Counted from the first letter of the stretch, positions 41,473-50,782 are shown. The stretch: 64,000 bases of DNA from CASFRF01 sp031549345 (GCA_031549345.1 JAVBPY010000008.1:1-64000); one strand, 5' to 3'. Notes: generated from the letters alone by a model not told the origin. Made by a program: numbers and translations.

Positions 41473-42486
41473 ATGAATTGGAACGCCCTGAGTCAATTTG
41501 AAGCCGACACGAACACGCCGCAATACGCCCAGCTTGCCGCGCGTCTCCGCGAGTGGATTGTGAGCGGGAGGATTCCTGCCGGGAGCCCTCTCCCGGCATT
41601 GCGCGAGATCGCGGCGCTGAGCAGCACCAACTACTCCGCCGCGCAGATGGCGGCGGAGGAATTGGCGCGCGACGGTTTTATTTTCAAGCGGCGCGGGCGG
41701 AACGGGGGGATGTTCGTGCGGCGTTTGCCGGAGCACTCCGAAACGATCGCGATCCTGCTGATGGAAGAGGCCGCTTACGCGGGGGGGAATATTTTCAACA
41801 ACACGTTGGTGGACCTCCTTTCGGCCAAGCTTGAAACGCTTGGCTACCGCGCGGTGATCTGGCATGACCGCCGCGCCATGGAGGAGCGGGGGACCATTCC
41901 GCCGATCCTCGACGACGCGCTGAAAGCCGGGCGCGTGCAGGCGTTGCTCCTCCCCAACGTCCCGGACGAGGCGGCGGCATGGGTTTCTCGTCTTGCCATC
42001 CCTTACTCCACTGTTTCGCGTGAAAATATGGCGACGCCGGATCTCGCGCCGTTGGTCGAGGTCATGAAGCACCGAACGTTCCGGAAAATGCGTTTGATCA
42101 CCAGCGGCGGCACCGGAGAGCTCCGTGACGATCCTTTGGTGCGCGCGTTCGCCGCGTTTGGAATGCGCATCACTCCGGAGCAAATCGTCCGCATGCCCGG
42201 CGGAAGGCAGACGCTGAACCGCCTCGGGCGCTGCGGCTACGAGGCGACCAAGGCGCTCCTCGCTGAGAAGGAATGTCCCGATTTGCTGGTGGTTTTTCCC
42301 GACCACGCGGCGTTGGGCGCGGCGCAGGCGATTGCGGAAATCGGTGTTCAAGTCCCCGGTGAGATGGTCGCGGCGTTCCACCGGAACCGCGAATTCGATC
42401 ATTTTTTCTCCTTCCCGGTCATCCCGCTGGATGTGAGCATCGACCATGTTGCGGATATGTTGATTGAACGGCTTCTTACAACCTGA
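41473..42486 (+). CDS. GntR-type regulator with LacI-like sensor domain
   Basis: A 337-residue transcription factor. Residues 1-80 form a winged helix of the GntR family (YAQLAARLREWIVSGRIPAGSPLPALREIAALSSTNYSAAQMAAEELARDG). From about 85 onward comes a periplasmic-binding-protein-like effector domain (ILLMEEAAYAGGNIFNNTLVDLLSAKLETLGYRAVIW; PDLLVVFPDHAALGAAQAI) as in LacI-family sensors. Such hybrids are common sugar-responsive regulators in Lentisphaerota. The ATG at 41473 is chosen over a TTG at 41467 because GGAG at 41462-41465 is correctly spaced. It leads an operon with a pseudopilin and a large secreted protein, its likely targets. Confidence 0.88.
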   Translation: MNWNALSQFEADTNTPQYAQLAARLREWIVSGRIPAGSPLPALREIAALSSTNYSAAQMAAEELARDGFIFKRRGRNGGMFVRRLPEHSETIAILLMEEAAYAGGNIFNNTLVDLLSAKLETLGYRAVIWHDRRAMEERGTIPPILDDALKAGRVQALLLPNVPDEAAAWVSRLAIPYSTVSRENMATPDLAPLVEVMKHRTFRKMRLITSGGTGELRDDPLVRAFAAFGMRITPEQIVRMPGGRQTLNRLGRCGYEATKALLAEKECPDLLVVFPDHAALGAAQAIAEIGVQVPGEMVAAFHRNREFDHFFSFPVIPLDVSIDHVADMLIERLLTT

Positions 42487-42504
42487 ACGAAAGGAAGTAT
42501 ACTT

Positions 42505-43278
42505 ATGAGAAAGCATTTTACGTTGATCGAGCTCCTTGTCGTCATCGCCATCATCGCGATCCTCGCTTCCATGATGCTCCCCGCGTTGAACAAGGCGCGC
42601 GACCGGGCGAAGCAGGCCAAGTGCATGAGCAACCTCAAGCAGCTTGGGACCCTTTCCGGGATGTACACGCTGGAGAACACCGGCTACGCGCCGGGCGTCT
42701 GTTTCAAGCCCTCGGAGGAGGGGACTGCGCTGGTCCGCAACTCCTGGCAGGGACAGCTGTATCTGCAGCAGAAATCCTCCACAAAGCCGGAGGATCTGCA
42801 CAATATCATGTCGGCGAACTACACCAACCCGTCGAAATTCGGCATTTTCCATTGCCCGGCAAACCAGCGGCAAAAGGCGATGGGTTGGAAGGACGGCGAA
42901 GCGTCCACCTCCTACGGAATCAACGGCGAAAACCGGATGAACAACGCCGGAGACATGCTTGTTGTGAGCAATTACGCCAACTGCAAGGTGGATAAAATCG
43001 CCTTCCCCTCCCGCCTGATCGCTCTTATGGATGCGTCGTACTGGTACATTGCCGCCTATTTCTCTTCCACGCCGGATATCTTGCAGGATGGATCGGTTTC
43101 ACCGAGCAACCAGAAGGTGATCTACCGCCACAACGACGGGCTGAACCTTCTTCACGCCGACGGGCGCGTTTCCTACAATACCGGGAGCCTGCGCGGGTTT
43201 GTGGCCGCCGGGGTCAAGCCCTTCAAGCTTTCGAGCACCTACACGAGGAACGGCGAAGCCTGGCTTTGGATGAAGTAA
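42505..43278 (+). CDS. Type II secretion/pilin-like pseudopilin with H-X9-DG motif
   Basis: A 257-residue protein with the prepilin N-terminus (FTLIELLVVIAIIAILASM after a short MRKH leader), so processing by a prepilin peptidase before Phe5 is expected. The residue before the cut is His, not the usual Gly. The C-terminal part carries the H-X9-DG signature (His209, Asp219-Gly220 in YRHNDGLNLLHADGRV). A globular region has paired cysteines (Cys117, Cys160). Families of such pseudopilins are expanded in Planctomycetes and Lentisphaerota. The AAGGAAG site precedes the ATG; 18 bases separate it from the regulator. Confidence 0.92.
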   Translation: MRKHFTLIELLVVIAIIAILASMMLPALNKARDRAKQAKCMSNLKQLGTLSGMYTLENTGYAPGVCFKPSEEGTALVRNSWQGQLYLQQKSSTKPEDLHNIMSANYTNPSKFGIFHCPANQRQKAMGWKDGEASTSYGINGENRMNNAGDMLVVSNYANCKVDKIAFPSRLIALMDASYWYIAAYFSSTPDILQDGSVSPSNQKVIYRHNDGLNLLHADGRVSYNTGSLRGFVAAGVKPFKLSSTYTRNGEAWLWMK

Positions 43279-43304
43279 CCCCAACTATTTTAAGGAATAA
43301 AACG

Positions 43305-46300
43305 ATGACGCGAAAAGTTTTGTTGATTTTGGCGCTGTGCGCCGCGTGGCTCGGCGTGGCGGCCAAAGAGAAAGCGCCGGTGGATGTTCTTCTTCTCGGT
43401 TACTATGTCTGGATATCCGACGATTACCAGGCGCTCCTTGCGGAGGACAACATTCGTGTCCACACGCGTCCGGAGGACCGTCGTGGCGGTGATACGGAGC
43501 TGTATCCGCTGGATTACTTGAAGAAATTCAACGTGGTCGTCGTTTCCGGGCCGATCGGCCGCGCGTGGTCTCCACGCGTGGTGGATAAAATCCCGACGGG
43601 GATGCTGGAACGGTTGATGGAATACCACCGCGCGGGGGGAAGCATCGTCTGGATCCCCCTCGGGGCGGACCATGGGGTGACGAACTGGAGCGAAACGGTC
43701 GGCAAGGCCATCGGCGCGGTCGCCCTCGACGAGCGGCTGGACGACAAGGCGAACACCGGCTCGATCGTCCGTCCGGGCGCGAGCAGTCTCCTGAAAATCG
43801 GAGTGTACACCCGGACGGGGAACGTCGCCGCGCACCCGATTACCGAAGGGGTGAAAAATCTCTTCCTCTCGCAAGTCGGCGAATGGAGTTTCCCCGGCTG
43901 CATCCCCATGACGTTCGACGCCCGCTGGAATGTCCTTGTGCGCGGTGAAAAGTCCACCCGCACCGAATCGAACGCCACCGACTTCAAGAGCGGCTCCGGC
44001 AAGTTCGCCCCCTCCGGCAAAACCGGCGCATACGCCTCGGCGCCCGCGCTGGTCGCCATCCGTGAAGCCGCGCCGGGCGCGGGTGCGATGGTGGTTTTCC
44101 CGTTCTATTCCTCCGGGACATGGGGCAACTACAACCATCCGGGACTCGGCAACGTTTTCCTGCACGACGGCGACGGGAAAACCAAGAGCGACGGCGACCG
44201 TTTCGTCCGCAATCTTTTTGAATACCTGGGCGCGGCCTCCCGTCCCGCCGGGCTTGGCGGCTATTACGCCTCCGCGCCGAAAGCGCCGCCGAAGAAAATC
44301 AACGCCCCCGATCTCACGCCCGTGGTCTTCCCGGCGGAAATGCCCGCGAACGTCTCCTCCGGCCGGCAGCAGCGCGGCCTGATCGGCGCGCGTTCCGGCA
44401 AGGGCGGCGGAGCGGGGAGCGTCGCGGAATGGGTGGCGCAAGCCAAAGAAGCGAAGCTCGACTTCCTCGTTTTCGTCGACGACCCGGCCAGGCACACCGC
44501 CGCTTCGTACAAACAGCTTGTGGAGGAATGCAAGGCGGCGAGCACGCGCGATTTCGCCGTCGTCCCCGGCTTCGGCGGGACGGATGCTTCCGGCGCGTAC
44601 CGCTTTTTCGTCAACGCGCAGATTCTCCCGGACCCCTCCTCCGGTTTCCTGAACGCGGAAGGGAAGATCGCCAAGCCCGGCGTGGTCGCCGCCACCTCCG
44701 GCTGGGGCTCATGGTCGAGCATGGCCCGCTACGAAAAAATGCCCTACGACCCGTGGTGGAACTGGGTCAACGCCTCCGGCGCGATGCTGGTGTACGAAAA
44801 TGGGAAATTGGTGGACAACGGCGTCGAACGCTGGCTGAACGCGTGCGAACCGCATTCGAGCCACCTTGTCCCCTTCACTTTGGTGCACATGAACGCGCCG
44901 TCCGAACTCGCATCGGCGGCGAAGAACGCCCACCTGAGCATCCTTTACGCCGATACGCCGGATAAAATCACCGTCTACCCCCGCAACGGCGCGGGCGGTG
45001 GAACCATGCCGACCTACATGTCCAACGGGCCGCGCATCGAGTACTGGGGCGCTTCCAACGCCGGCCCCGCGCCGTGGCGGCCGAACGCCGACCGGTTGCG
45101 CGTGGGCGTTGTAACCTCCAGCGAAGCCGGTCTCAAACGGATTCTCCTTGTGGACCGTGTAACCGGGCAAACCGTGCGCGATTGGCGTCCCGGTGGTGCG
45201 AAGACCTTCCGCGGCCAGCTCGACGTGAGCCACAACCGCCAGCAGGTTATTTCGCTGATGGTGGAGGACGAAGCGGGGCGCACCGCCTACGCGCCGCCCG
45301 TGTACACCTACTTGGACGGCAACCGCGTCTGGCACATGAGCGACCGCCTGATGGGGATGAACCACCTGACCGATTGGAACACGGAGCGCACGGAACTGGT
45401 CGGCAACATCGGCGGCCCCCTGGCGATCACATACGTGAAGTCGATCTCCGGCGCGTGCGGCACCAACCCCGGCGCGCCGGGCGAGGCACGGCTGAAGGTG
45501 AAGGGGCTCGACGGAGGGCAGGCGTACCTCCCCGACATGCACCTGAGCCCCCGGGCGATGTGCGCGAACAAGCCTTTGGAGCAACCGCAGTTCCGCTTCA
45601 ACCTCGCGCTCGCCGCGCACGACGCGGCGCTGTACGACAAGGTGGCGACGCAGAAGCTTCCTGCGGGGTACAAGTTCGATTTCATGGGTACCGCGCCCCT
45701 CCTTTCTGCCTTGGAACAATGCGACGTGGCCTGCCGGAACTGGATGGTCCGCCTGAATTACGACAGCAACTACTATTTGGCGAGCTACAGCCTTGTGTTC
45801 ACCTTCAAGGAAGAGGTGAAGGTCAATCGCCTGTGGCTTACGCGCGGTTCCTGGAGCAATGCGGAAAACGAATTCGACCGCTGGTTCCTGCGGAGCTCGC
45901 CGGAAAGCGAACTCCAGAAGCGTGTTTTCAAAATCGATGAAAACGCGAAACTCCGGAACACTCTCCAGCCCGGCGGTTATGTGTACCAGGCGCCGGTTCT
46001 TGGCGGCGCCCCGGCGTTCATTCCGCTCGCTTCGCCCGATCCGGTAACCGTCCTGACCCATGTGGAAGGCAGCACTCCGGAAAGGCGCGGGGGCCGGAAC
46101 AACGAAATGAGCATCGAGTTCCCCGGCGGGCGCATCTTCAAAGCGGGCGAAACGTATAAGATCGATCTTCTGATGGCCACGCGCCGGTACGACGACGCGC
46201 AGATGGACAGTGCCTGGGTCGAACAGCTCCTCAAGGATTACGGCGTGGCGCGCAAACCCGCGTACACATACAATATCAAACAAGGAAAACTGCGCTCCGT

Positions 46301-46763
46301 CAACTATTTCCTCGACGCGGACGCGGAGAAGGGCGGCGTTGTCCTTGAAATCGACAAATATCCCTTGGAACAGCCCCTCCCCGTGCGCATCCACGGGTTG
46401 TATCCGCAGTCGGTCGTCGGCGAATACGACCTGGTTTCCAAGCGGGTCCGCTTGTTGACGAACTTTGAGAACGGCCTCATCGCCGCGGTCGATCCTCGTT
46501 TTGCCGACCGCAAGTTCTACTTCGGCGAAGTCCTTCGCTGGAACAACAAGGATCTGCATGTCGAACTTGTTCCGGAAGGGGGCGACTTTCAGGTGGAAAT
46601 CCACAACCCGACTGCCGCCCCCGTCAAGGCCGTTCTGGAAGGCTGCGCCTCCTTCGCTCCCTTGGCGGGCGCCCGGCTCGAGCGCGAAATCGCGCCGAAC
46701 GCGACGGTGCGCGAGATTCTTCGCTCTGTCCCGGACACGGTAAAACTTGTGCCGATCCGCTGA
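43305..46763 (+). CDS. Large secreted protein with ThuA-like and degenerate PHP-like regions
   Basis: A 1152-residue exported protein. The ATG at 43305 (after AAGGA) gives a clean signal peptide (MTRKVLLILALCAAWLGVAA). Residues about 22-315 resemble a ThuA/glutamine-amidotransferase-like domain (VDVLLLGYYVWISDDYQALL; FNVVVVSGPIGRAW; GGSIVWIPLGADHG). About 360-600 has the layout of a PHP phosphoesterase (WVAQAKEAKLDFLVFVDD; RDFAVVPGFGG), but the metal-binding histidines of the HxH and DH motifs are missing. The remaining half is beta-rich. The function is unknown; its operon suggests a regulated glycan-related role at the cell surface. A terminator follows at 46782. Confidence 0.75.
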   Translation: MTRKVLLILALCAAWLGVAAKEKAPVDVLLLGYYVWISDDYQALLAEDNIRVHTRPEDRRGGDTELYPLDYLKKFNVVVVSGPIGRAWSPRVVDKIPTGMLERLMEYHRAGGSIVWIPLGADHGVTNWSETVGKAIGAVALDERLDDKANTGSIVRPGASSLLKIGVYTRTGNVAAHPITEGVKNLFLSQVGEWSFPGCIPMTFDARWNVLVRGEKSTRTESNATDFKSGSGKFAPSGKTGAYASAPALVAIREAAPGAGAMVVFPFYSSGTWGNYNHPGLGNVFLHDGDGKTKSDGDRFVRNLFEYLGAASRPAGLGGYYASAPKAPPKKINAPDLTPVVFPAEMPANVSSGRQQRGLIGARSGKGGGAGSVAEWVAQAKEAKLDFLVFVDDPARHTAASYKQLVEECKAASTRDFAVVPGFGGTDASGAYRFFVNAQILPDPSSGFLNAEGKIAKPGVVAATSGWGSWSSMARYEKMPYDPWWNWVNASGAMLVYENGKLVDNGVERWLNACEPHSSHLVPFTLVHMNAPSELASAAKNAHLSILYADTPDKITVYPRNGAGGGTMPTYMSNGPRIEYWGASNAGPAPWRPNADRLRVGVVTSSEAGLKRILLVDRVTGQTVRDWRPGGAKTFRGQLDVSHNRQQVISLMVEDEAGRTAYAPPVYTYLDGNRVWHMSDRLMGMNHLTDWNTERTELVGNIGGPLAITYVKSISGACGTNPGAPGEARLKVKGLDGGQAYLPDMHLSPRAMCANKPLEQPQFRFNLALAAHDAALYDKVATQKLPAGYKFDFMGTAPLLSALEQCDVACRNWMVRLNYDSNYYLASYSLVFTFKEEVKVNRLWLTRGSWSNAENEFDRWFLRSSPESELQKRVFKIDENAKLRNTLQPGGYVYQAPVLGGAPAFIPLASPDPVTVLTHVEGSTPERRGGRNNEMSIEFPGGRIFKAGETYKIDLLMATRRYDDAQMDSAWVEQLLKDYGVARKPAYTYNIKQGKLRSVNYFLDADAEKGGVVLEIDKYPLEQPLPVRIHGLYPQSVVGEYDLVSKRVRLLTNFENGLIAAVDPRFADRKFYFGEVLRWNNKDLHVELVPEGGDFQVEIHNPTAAPVKAVLEGCASFAPLAGARLEREIAPNATVREILRSVPDTVKLVPIR

Positions 46764-46781
46764 CGCGCGGCCTTTATCCGC

Positions 46782-46813
46782 GGGCGCTCCGGAAACGGAG
46801 CGTCCGTTTTTTT
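46782..46813 (+). terminator. Intrinsic terminator of the regulator-pseudopilin operon
   Basis: GGGCGCTCCG pairs with CGGAGCGTCC (one G-T pair) around a GAAA loop, followed by G and seven T residues. It starts 18 bases after the stop codon at 46763. Confidence 0.9.
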
Positions 46814-46837
46814 ATCCAAAACTTCCAGGCCGCCGAC

Positions 46838-46866
46838 TTGCGGAAAGGGCGTTCTTCGAGTATAGT
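46838..46866 (+). promoter_or_regulatory. Promoter of the Na/Pi transporter-fumarase operon
   Basis: TTGCGG (46838-46843), exactly 17 bp, TATAGT (46861-46866), about 40 bases before the start at 46908. It lies just after the upstream terminator. Confidence 0.7.
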
Positions 46867-46907
46867 ACCGTAAGAATAACAGACTATCATACCGGGAGCT
46901 GACGCCG

Positions 46908-49352
46908 ATGCGTTTAAAGAAACTCTGCCTCTTTTTTGCCTTCGCGCTGGGATTCGCCCTTCTTTTTGGATGCGGCGAAAGCGAAAATGCCGCGAAAGTG
47001 GATAAGGTAACCGTCCTGCGCGGCGGGGAGCAATGCGCGCTTCCCGGCGAAAAATTTCCGCAAATGCTGCAAATCGAATTGAGCGGCGAACCCTCTTCCG
47101 CATTCCTGGGCGGCGGCCGCCGCCCCCCCGCGGCCAATGTCGAAGTCCGTATCGAGCCGGCTCCCGGCTCCCGGCTCCGTGTTGAATCCTCTTCGGCAAA
47201 GACCGATGCGGGAGGCAGTGTCTACGTCCGTGTTTCCGCCGGGGACAAAGTAGGGGATCACTATTTGCGTGTAACGCCCGTCGGCGCGCCGGAACGGGCG
47301 CTGGACGTCCGCTTTATCGTGGGGATGAAGATCTTCGGCGCGGAACAGGAAGGCGCGACCGGAGCGTTCGCCAAAGACCCGATCACCGTTCAGCTCCTTA
47401 AGCCCGATGGCTCCCCCGCCGCGGATGTTCCCGTCTTTTTCCGCGACGGCGCCACGGTGGAGGGTTCTTCCTCGTCGCTTGAAATTCACAACCGCATGGC
47501 ACGCACCGACGCCGAGGGGAAGGCCTCCGCCACCGTCCGCCTCGGCCACAAGACAGGGGAGTACAAAATCGGCATCGAAGTGGCCGATCCGGAAAACGGA
47601 ATGTTTATGCGCGCGAAAAGCATCCGCCTCCTGGCGCTGGATGTAACAACGGTTGTCGTCATCGTCCTCGGCGGCCTGACGCTCTTTATTTTCGGCATGA
47701 AGCTCATGGGCGACGGGCTCCAGAAGGTCGCCGGGGAGAGCATGAAGAAGATTCTTCAGTTTTTCGCGCGCAACGGATTGGTCGCGGTTCTCGCGGGGGC
47801 GGGGGTAACCGCGGTGATCCAGTCCTCCAGCGCGACGACGGTGATGGTGATCGGTTTCATCAACGCGGGGCTGCTCAACCTCCAGCAGGCGATCGGCATT
47901 ATTTTCGGCGCGAACGTCGGGACGACGGTTACCGCGCAGATTATTTCGTTGAATCTCGCGGGAATGGCGCTTCCGGCGATCACGCTCGGATTTTTGATTA
48001 CCCTTTTGCCGAACCGCATGGCGAAGGGGTGGGGGGAAACGATCCTCGGATTCGGGCTCCTCTTTTTCGGCATGAACCTCATGTCCGGCGAACTGAAGGC
48101 GCTCGGCGCATTTCCCTCGTTCGTCCAATTTTTCCATACCTTCGACTGCACGCCCGTACCGGGAGGATTCATGCCCATCGGTCCCGTCTTGGGCGCCATC
48201 GGGATCGGGGTGGTCATGACGGTGGTCATTCAGTCGAGTTCGGCGGCAATGGGGATCGTCCTTGCCCTCGCGGGAAGCCAGCTGATTAACTTCTATACCG
48301 CCGTGCCGCTCCTGCTCGGGACCAACATCGGGACGACGGTTACGGCGTTTCTGGCGGCGCTCGCCGCCAACCGTGTTGCCAAACAAGCCGCGCTCGCCCA
48401 CTTGTTGTTCAACGCCATCGGGACGGCGATCATGGTGGGGCTTTTCTACGTTCCGTGGGGCGAGAGCCGCACGCCGATCTTCCTCGCGTTCGTCAATTCC
48501 CTGACGAACGGCAACGCATTCGCGGCGATTCCACAGAATCTTGAGCGGCATATCGCAATGGCGCACACGATGTTCAACGTGGTGGTCGTTCTGCTTCTTC
48601 TGCCCTTTATTCCGCAGTTCGCCCGTCTTTGCAACTTTTTATTGCCGATTCGCAGCACGCGCGAAACGGAAACGACACCGTTGGAACCGTATCTTCTTTC
48701 CACGCCTTCAATTGCTTTGGAACAGTCGGTTTCCGCCATCCGCCAGATGGTGGAGGACGGTTACAAGATGATCGACCAGGCGGTCAACGCCCACTTTCTG
48801 CCGGTAAACACCAATGCGGCCGCGTTTCGGGACCTCGCCCGCGCCGAAGGGCGGGTGGACGCCATGCAGTTGGCCGTTACCGATTATCTTACGCAGATCA
48901 CGCGGCGCGAACTCACGCCGCCGCAGTCGCAGCTTGTGCCGCTTTTGATGCATTGCACCAACGACGCGGAGCGCATTGCGGACCACACGGAGAATATCCT
49001 CAAACTCACCGAACGGATGAAAAAAGCGAGCCGCCCGCTCTCCGAACAAGGCAAGGGCGACATTGAAAAACTTTGGAAACTGGTAGACAAACAATTTCGG
49101 ATTGTTCTCAAATCCCTGCGCGACGCGGGGAGCGTGAACGAAGAAGAAGCGCTTAAAGGCGAACGGAAAGTCCGGAAGTTCGCCGCCCGCCTGGAAGCGG
49201 ATCACATCGAACGCCTTCGGAAAGGGAACTGCTCGGTTTCCGGCGGCGTGATTTTCATTGAAATGCTTGGAGAGCTGGAAAAAATAAGCGGCAGTCTGAC
49301 CAATATTCTGGAGCGGACGCCGGAAATTCAAAAGCATTACATCAAGCTGTAA
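46908..49352 (+). CDS. Na/Pi cotransporter family protein with N-terminal Ig-like repeats
   Basis: An 814-residue fusion. Residues 1-22 are a signal ending in a lipobox-like LLFGC (Cys22). Two tandem immunoglobulin-like repeats (about 75-138 and 155-240) share the pattern TDAxG...V.V..G.KxG.Y, as in Big_1/invasin domains. The Na/Pi cotransporter core follows (about 245-575), with the paired signatures VIQSSSATTV (304-313) and VIQSSSAAMG and GANVGTTVTA/GTNIGTTVTA. A PhoU-like helical domain closes the protein (about 600-814). Typical members lack the external Ig repeats. It should import phosphate with sodium. The gene leads an operon with fumarase and a sensor. Confidence 0.9.
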   Translation: MRLKKLCLFFAFALGFALLFGCGESENAAKVDKVTVLRGGEQCALPGEKFPQMLQIELSGEPSSAFLGGGRRPPAANVEVRIEPAPGSRLRVESSSAKTDAGGSVYVRVSAGDKVGDHYLRVTPVGAPERALDVRFIVGMKIFGAEQEGATGAFAKDPITVQLLKPDGSPAADVPVFFRDGATVEGSSSSLEIHNRMARTDAEGKASATVRLGHKTGEYKIGIEVADPENGMFMRAKSIRLLALDVTTVVVIVLGGLTLFIFGMKLMGDGLQKVAGESMKKILQFFARNGLVAVLAGAGVTAVIQSSSATTVMVIGFINAGLLNLQQAIGIIFGANVGTTVTAQIISLNLAGMALPAITLGFLITLLPNRMAKGWGETILGFGLLFFGMNLMSGELKALGAFPSFVQFFHTFDCTPVPGGFMPIGPVLGAIGIGVVMTVVIQSSSAAMGIVLALAGSQLINFYTAVPLLLGTNIGTTVTAFLAALAANRVAKQAALAHLLFNAIGTAIMVGLFYVPWGESRTPIFLAFVNSLTNGNAFAAIPQNLERHIAMAHTMFNVVVVLLLLPFIPQFARLCNFLLPIRSTRETETTPLEPYLLSTPSIALEQSVSAIRQMVEDGYKMIDQAVNAHFLPVNTNAAAFRDLARAEGRVDAMQLAVTDYLTQITRRELTPPQSQLVPLLMHCTNDAERIADHTENILKLTERMKKASRPLSEQGKGDIEKLWKLVDKQFRIVLKSLRDAGSVNEEEALKGERKVRKFAARLEADHIERLRKGNCSVSGGVIFIEMLGELEKISGSLTNILERTPEIQKHYIKL

Positions 49353-49367
49353 GGGATTGCATCGTTT

Positions 49368-50252
49368 ATGAAAATAAGCATTGATCGGCGTACCCCTTCG
49401 GAACGACTCCGGCACGTCGCTTTCGACGACGTGGTTGCGCGCGTGGCGGCGTGTTGTTTTGAGGCGGCGTGCGTGTTGCCGCCGGATGTGCTGCAGGCCA
49501 TCCGGACGGCGGCGGAAAAAGAGAGTTCCGCCCTGGGGAAGGATTTTCTCCTCCAATATCTTGAAAATGCGCAAATCGCCGCCGGCGAAGGACGCGCCCT
49601 TTGCCAGGATACCGGATTCGCGGTCTATTTCGTGGAGCTCGGCGAACGCCTCGCCATCGACGGCGGGAGCATTGCCGAGGCCATTAATGAAGGGACCGCC
49701 AAAGGCTACAAAGACGGTTATCTGCGTTCCTCCATCGTATCCGACCCGATTTTCCGGCGGAAGAATACAGGAAACAACACACCGCCGATCATTCATCTCA
49801 AGATGGTGCCGGGGGATTCGCTGACGGTCATCCTCGCGCCGAAAGGCGGCGGTTCGGAGAATATGGGGGGCCTGGAAATGCTGAAGCCTTCGCAAGGACG
49901 CGAGGGCGTGGCCGATTTTGTGGTTGAAACGGTGCGCCGGGCGGGCGGGAACCCTTGTCCGCCGACCATTGTGGGTGTGGGTGTGGGCGGAACCATGGAA
50001 AAAGCGGCGTTCCTCTCCAAAAAAGCCCTCCTCCGCCCCCTGGGAAGCGTCAACGAGGATCCGGAATACGCCGCGTTGGAAGAGGAAATTCTCGCGCGGA
50101 TCAACGCGCTCGGCATCGGCCCGCAGGGGCTCGGCGGCGATATCACAAGCTTTGCGGTGCACATCGAACCCTATCCGTGTCACATCGCTTCGCTCCCTGT
50201 GGCCGTTTCGCTGAACTGCCATGCCGCGCGTCATGCGGGGTTTATCCTGTGA
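49368..50252 (+). CDS. Class I fumarate hydratase alpha subunit
   Basis: A 294-residue Fe-S hydro-lyase alpha subunit of the two-subunit class I fumarase (or L(+)-tartrate dehydratase) family. Conserved blocks are ALCQDTGFAVYFVELG with a cluster cysteine, AINEGTAKGYKDGYLRSSIVSDP, PKGGGSENMGGLEMLKPSQG, and PCPPTIVGVGVGGTMEKA. Oxygen-sensitive 4Fe-4S fumarases suit an anaerobe. The stop overlaps the beta-subunit start as GTGA. It begins 15 bases after the transporter gene. Confidence 0.93.
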   Translation: MKISIDRRTPSERLRHVAFDDVVARVAACCFEAACVLPPDVLQAIRTAAEKESSALGKDFLLQYLENAQIAAGEGRALCQDTGFAVYFVELGERLAIDGGSIAEAINEGTAKGYKDGYLRSSIVSDPIFRRKNTGNNTPPIIHLKMVPGDSLTVILAPKGGGSENMGGLEMLKPSQGREGVADFVVETVRRAGGNPCPPTIVGVGVGGTMEKAAFLSKKALLRPLGSVNEDPEYAALEEEILARINALGIGPQGLGGDITSFAVHIEPYPCHIASLPVAVSLNCHAARHAGFIL

Positions 50253-50782
50253 GCGCCGCGCGGGAACTTTCGACCCCTTTCGACGAAGCGGCGGTGCGTG
50301 TTCTCCGCGCGGGCGACCGGGTGCTTCTTTCCGGCGTTGTCTGGACGGGGCGCGACGCCGCCCACCGGAAGCTGATCGCCGCGCTCGACGAAGGGAAGGC
50401 GCTTCCGATGGATCTTGCGGGACAGGCGATCTATTTTGTCGGCCCTTGTCCGGCCCGCCCCGGCGAGGTAATCGGCAGTGCGGGGCCGACGACAAGCGGT
50501 CGTATGGACGCATATTCGCCGCGTCTTATCGCCGAATGCGGCCTGCGCGCCATGATCGGCAAGGGCGAACGCAACCGACAGGTCATCGAGGCGATGAAGC
50601 GTTATGGGTGTGTTTATTTCGCCGCCACGGGGGGCGCGGCGGCCCTAATCGCCCGTTGCGTCAAAAAATGCGATTTAATCGCGTATCCGGAGCTCGGCCC
50701 GGAGGCGGTGTACCGTCTGGAGGTGGAGAAGTTCCCGTTGGTCGTTGCCATCGACGCGGCCGGAAGTTCATTATACAGGTAA
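50249..50782 (+). CDS. Class I fumarate hydratase beta subunit
   Basis: A 177-residue beta subunit. Characteristic segments are LLSGVVWTGRDAAHRKLI, IYFVGPCPARPGEVIGSAGPTTSGRMDAYSPRLI, IGKGERNRQVIEAMKRYGCVYFAATGGAAALIA, and ELGPEAVYRLEVEKFPLVVAID. The GTG at 50249 is the start because it overlaps the alpha stop and begins just before the conserved region. With the alpha subunit it interconverts fumarate and malate. Tartrate dehydratase is the main alternative. Confidence 0.93.
   Translation: MSAARELSTPFDEAAVRVLRAGDRVLLSGVVWTGRDAAHRKLIAALDEGKALPMDLAGQAIYFVGPCPARPGEVIGSAGPTTSGRMDAYSPRLIAECGLRAMIGKGERNRQVIEAMKRYGCVYFAATGGAAALIARCVKKCDLIAYPELGPEAVYRLEVEKFPLVVAIDAAGSSLYR

Noticed and set aside
44709..46604. 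631-codon frame opposite the large secreted protein
   Set aside because: Shadow frame; the plus-strand gene has a signal peptide, a ribosome-binding site and a terminator.
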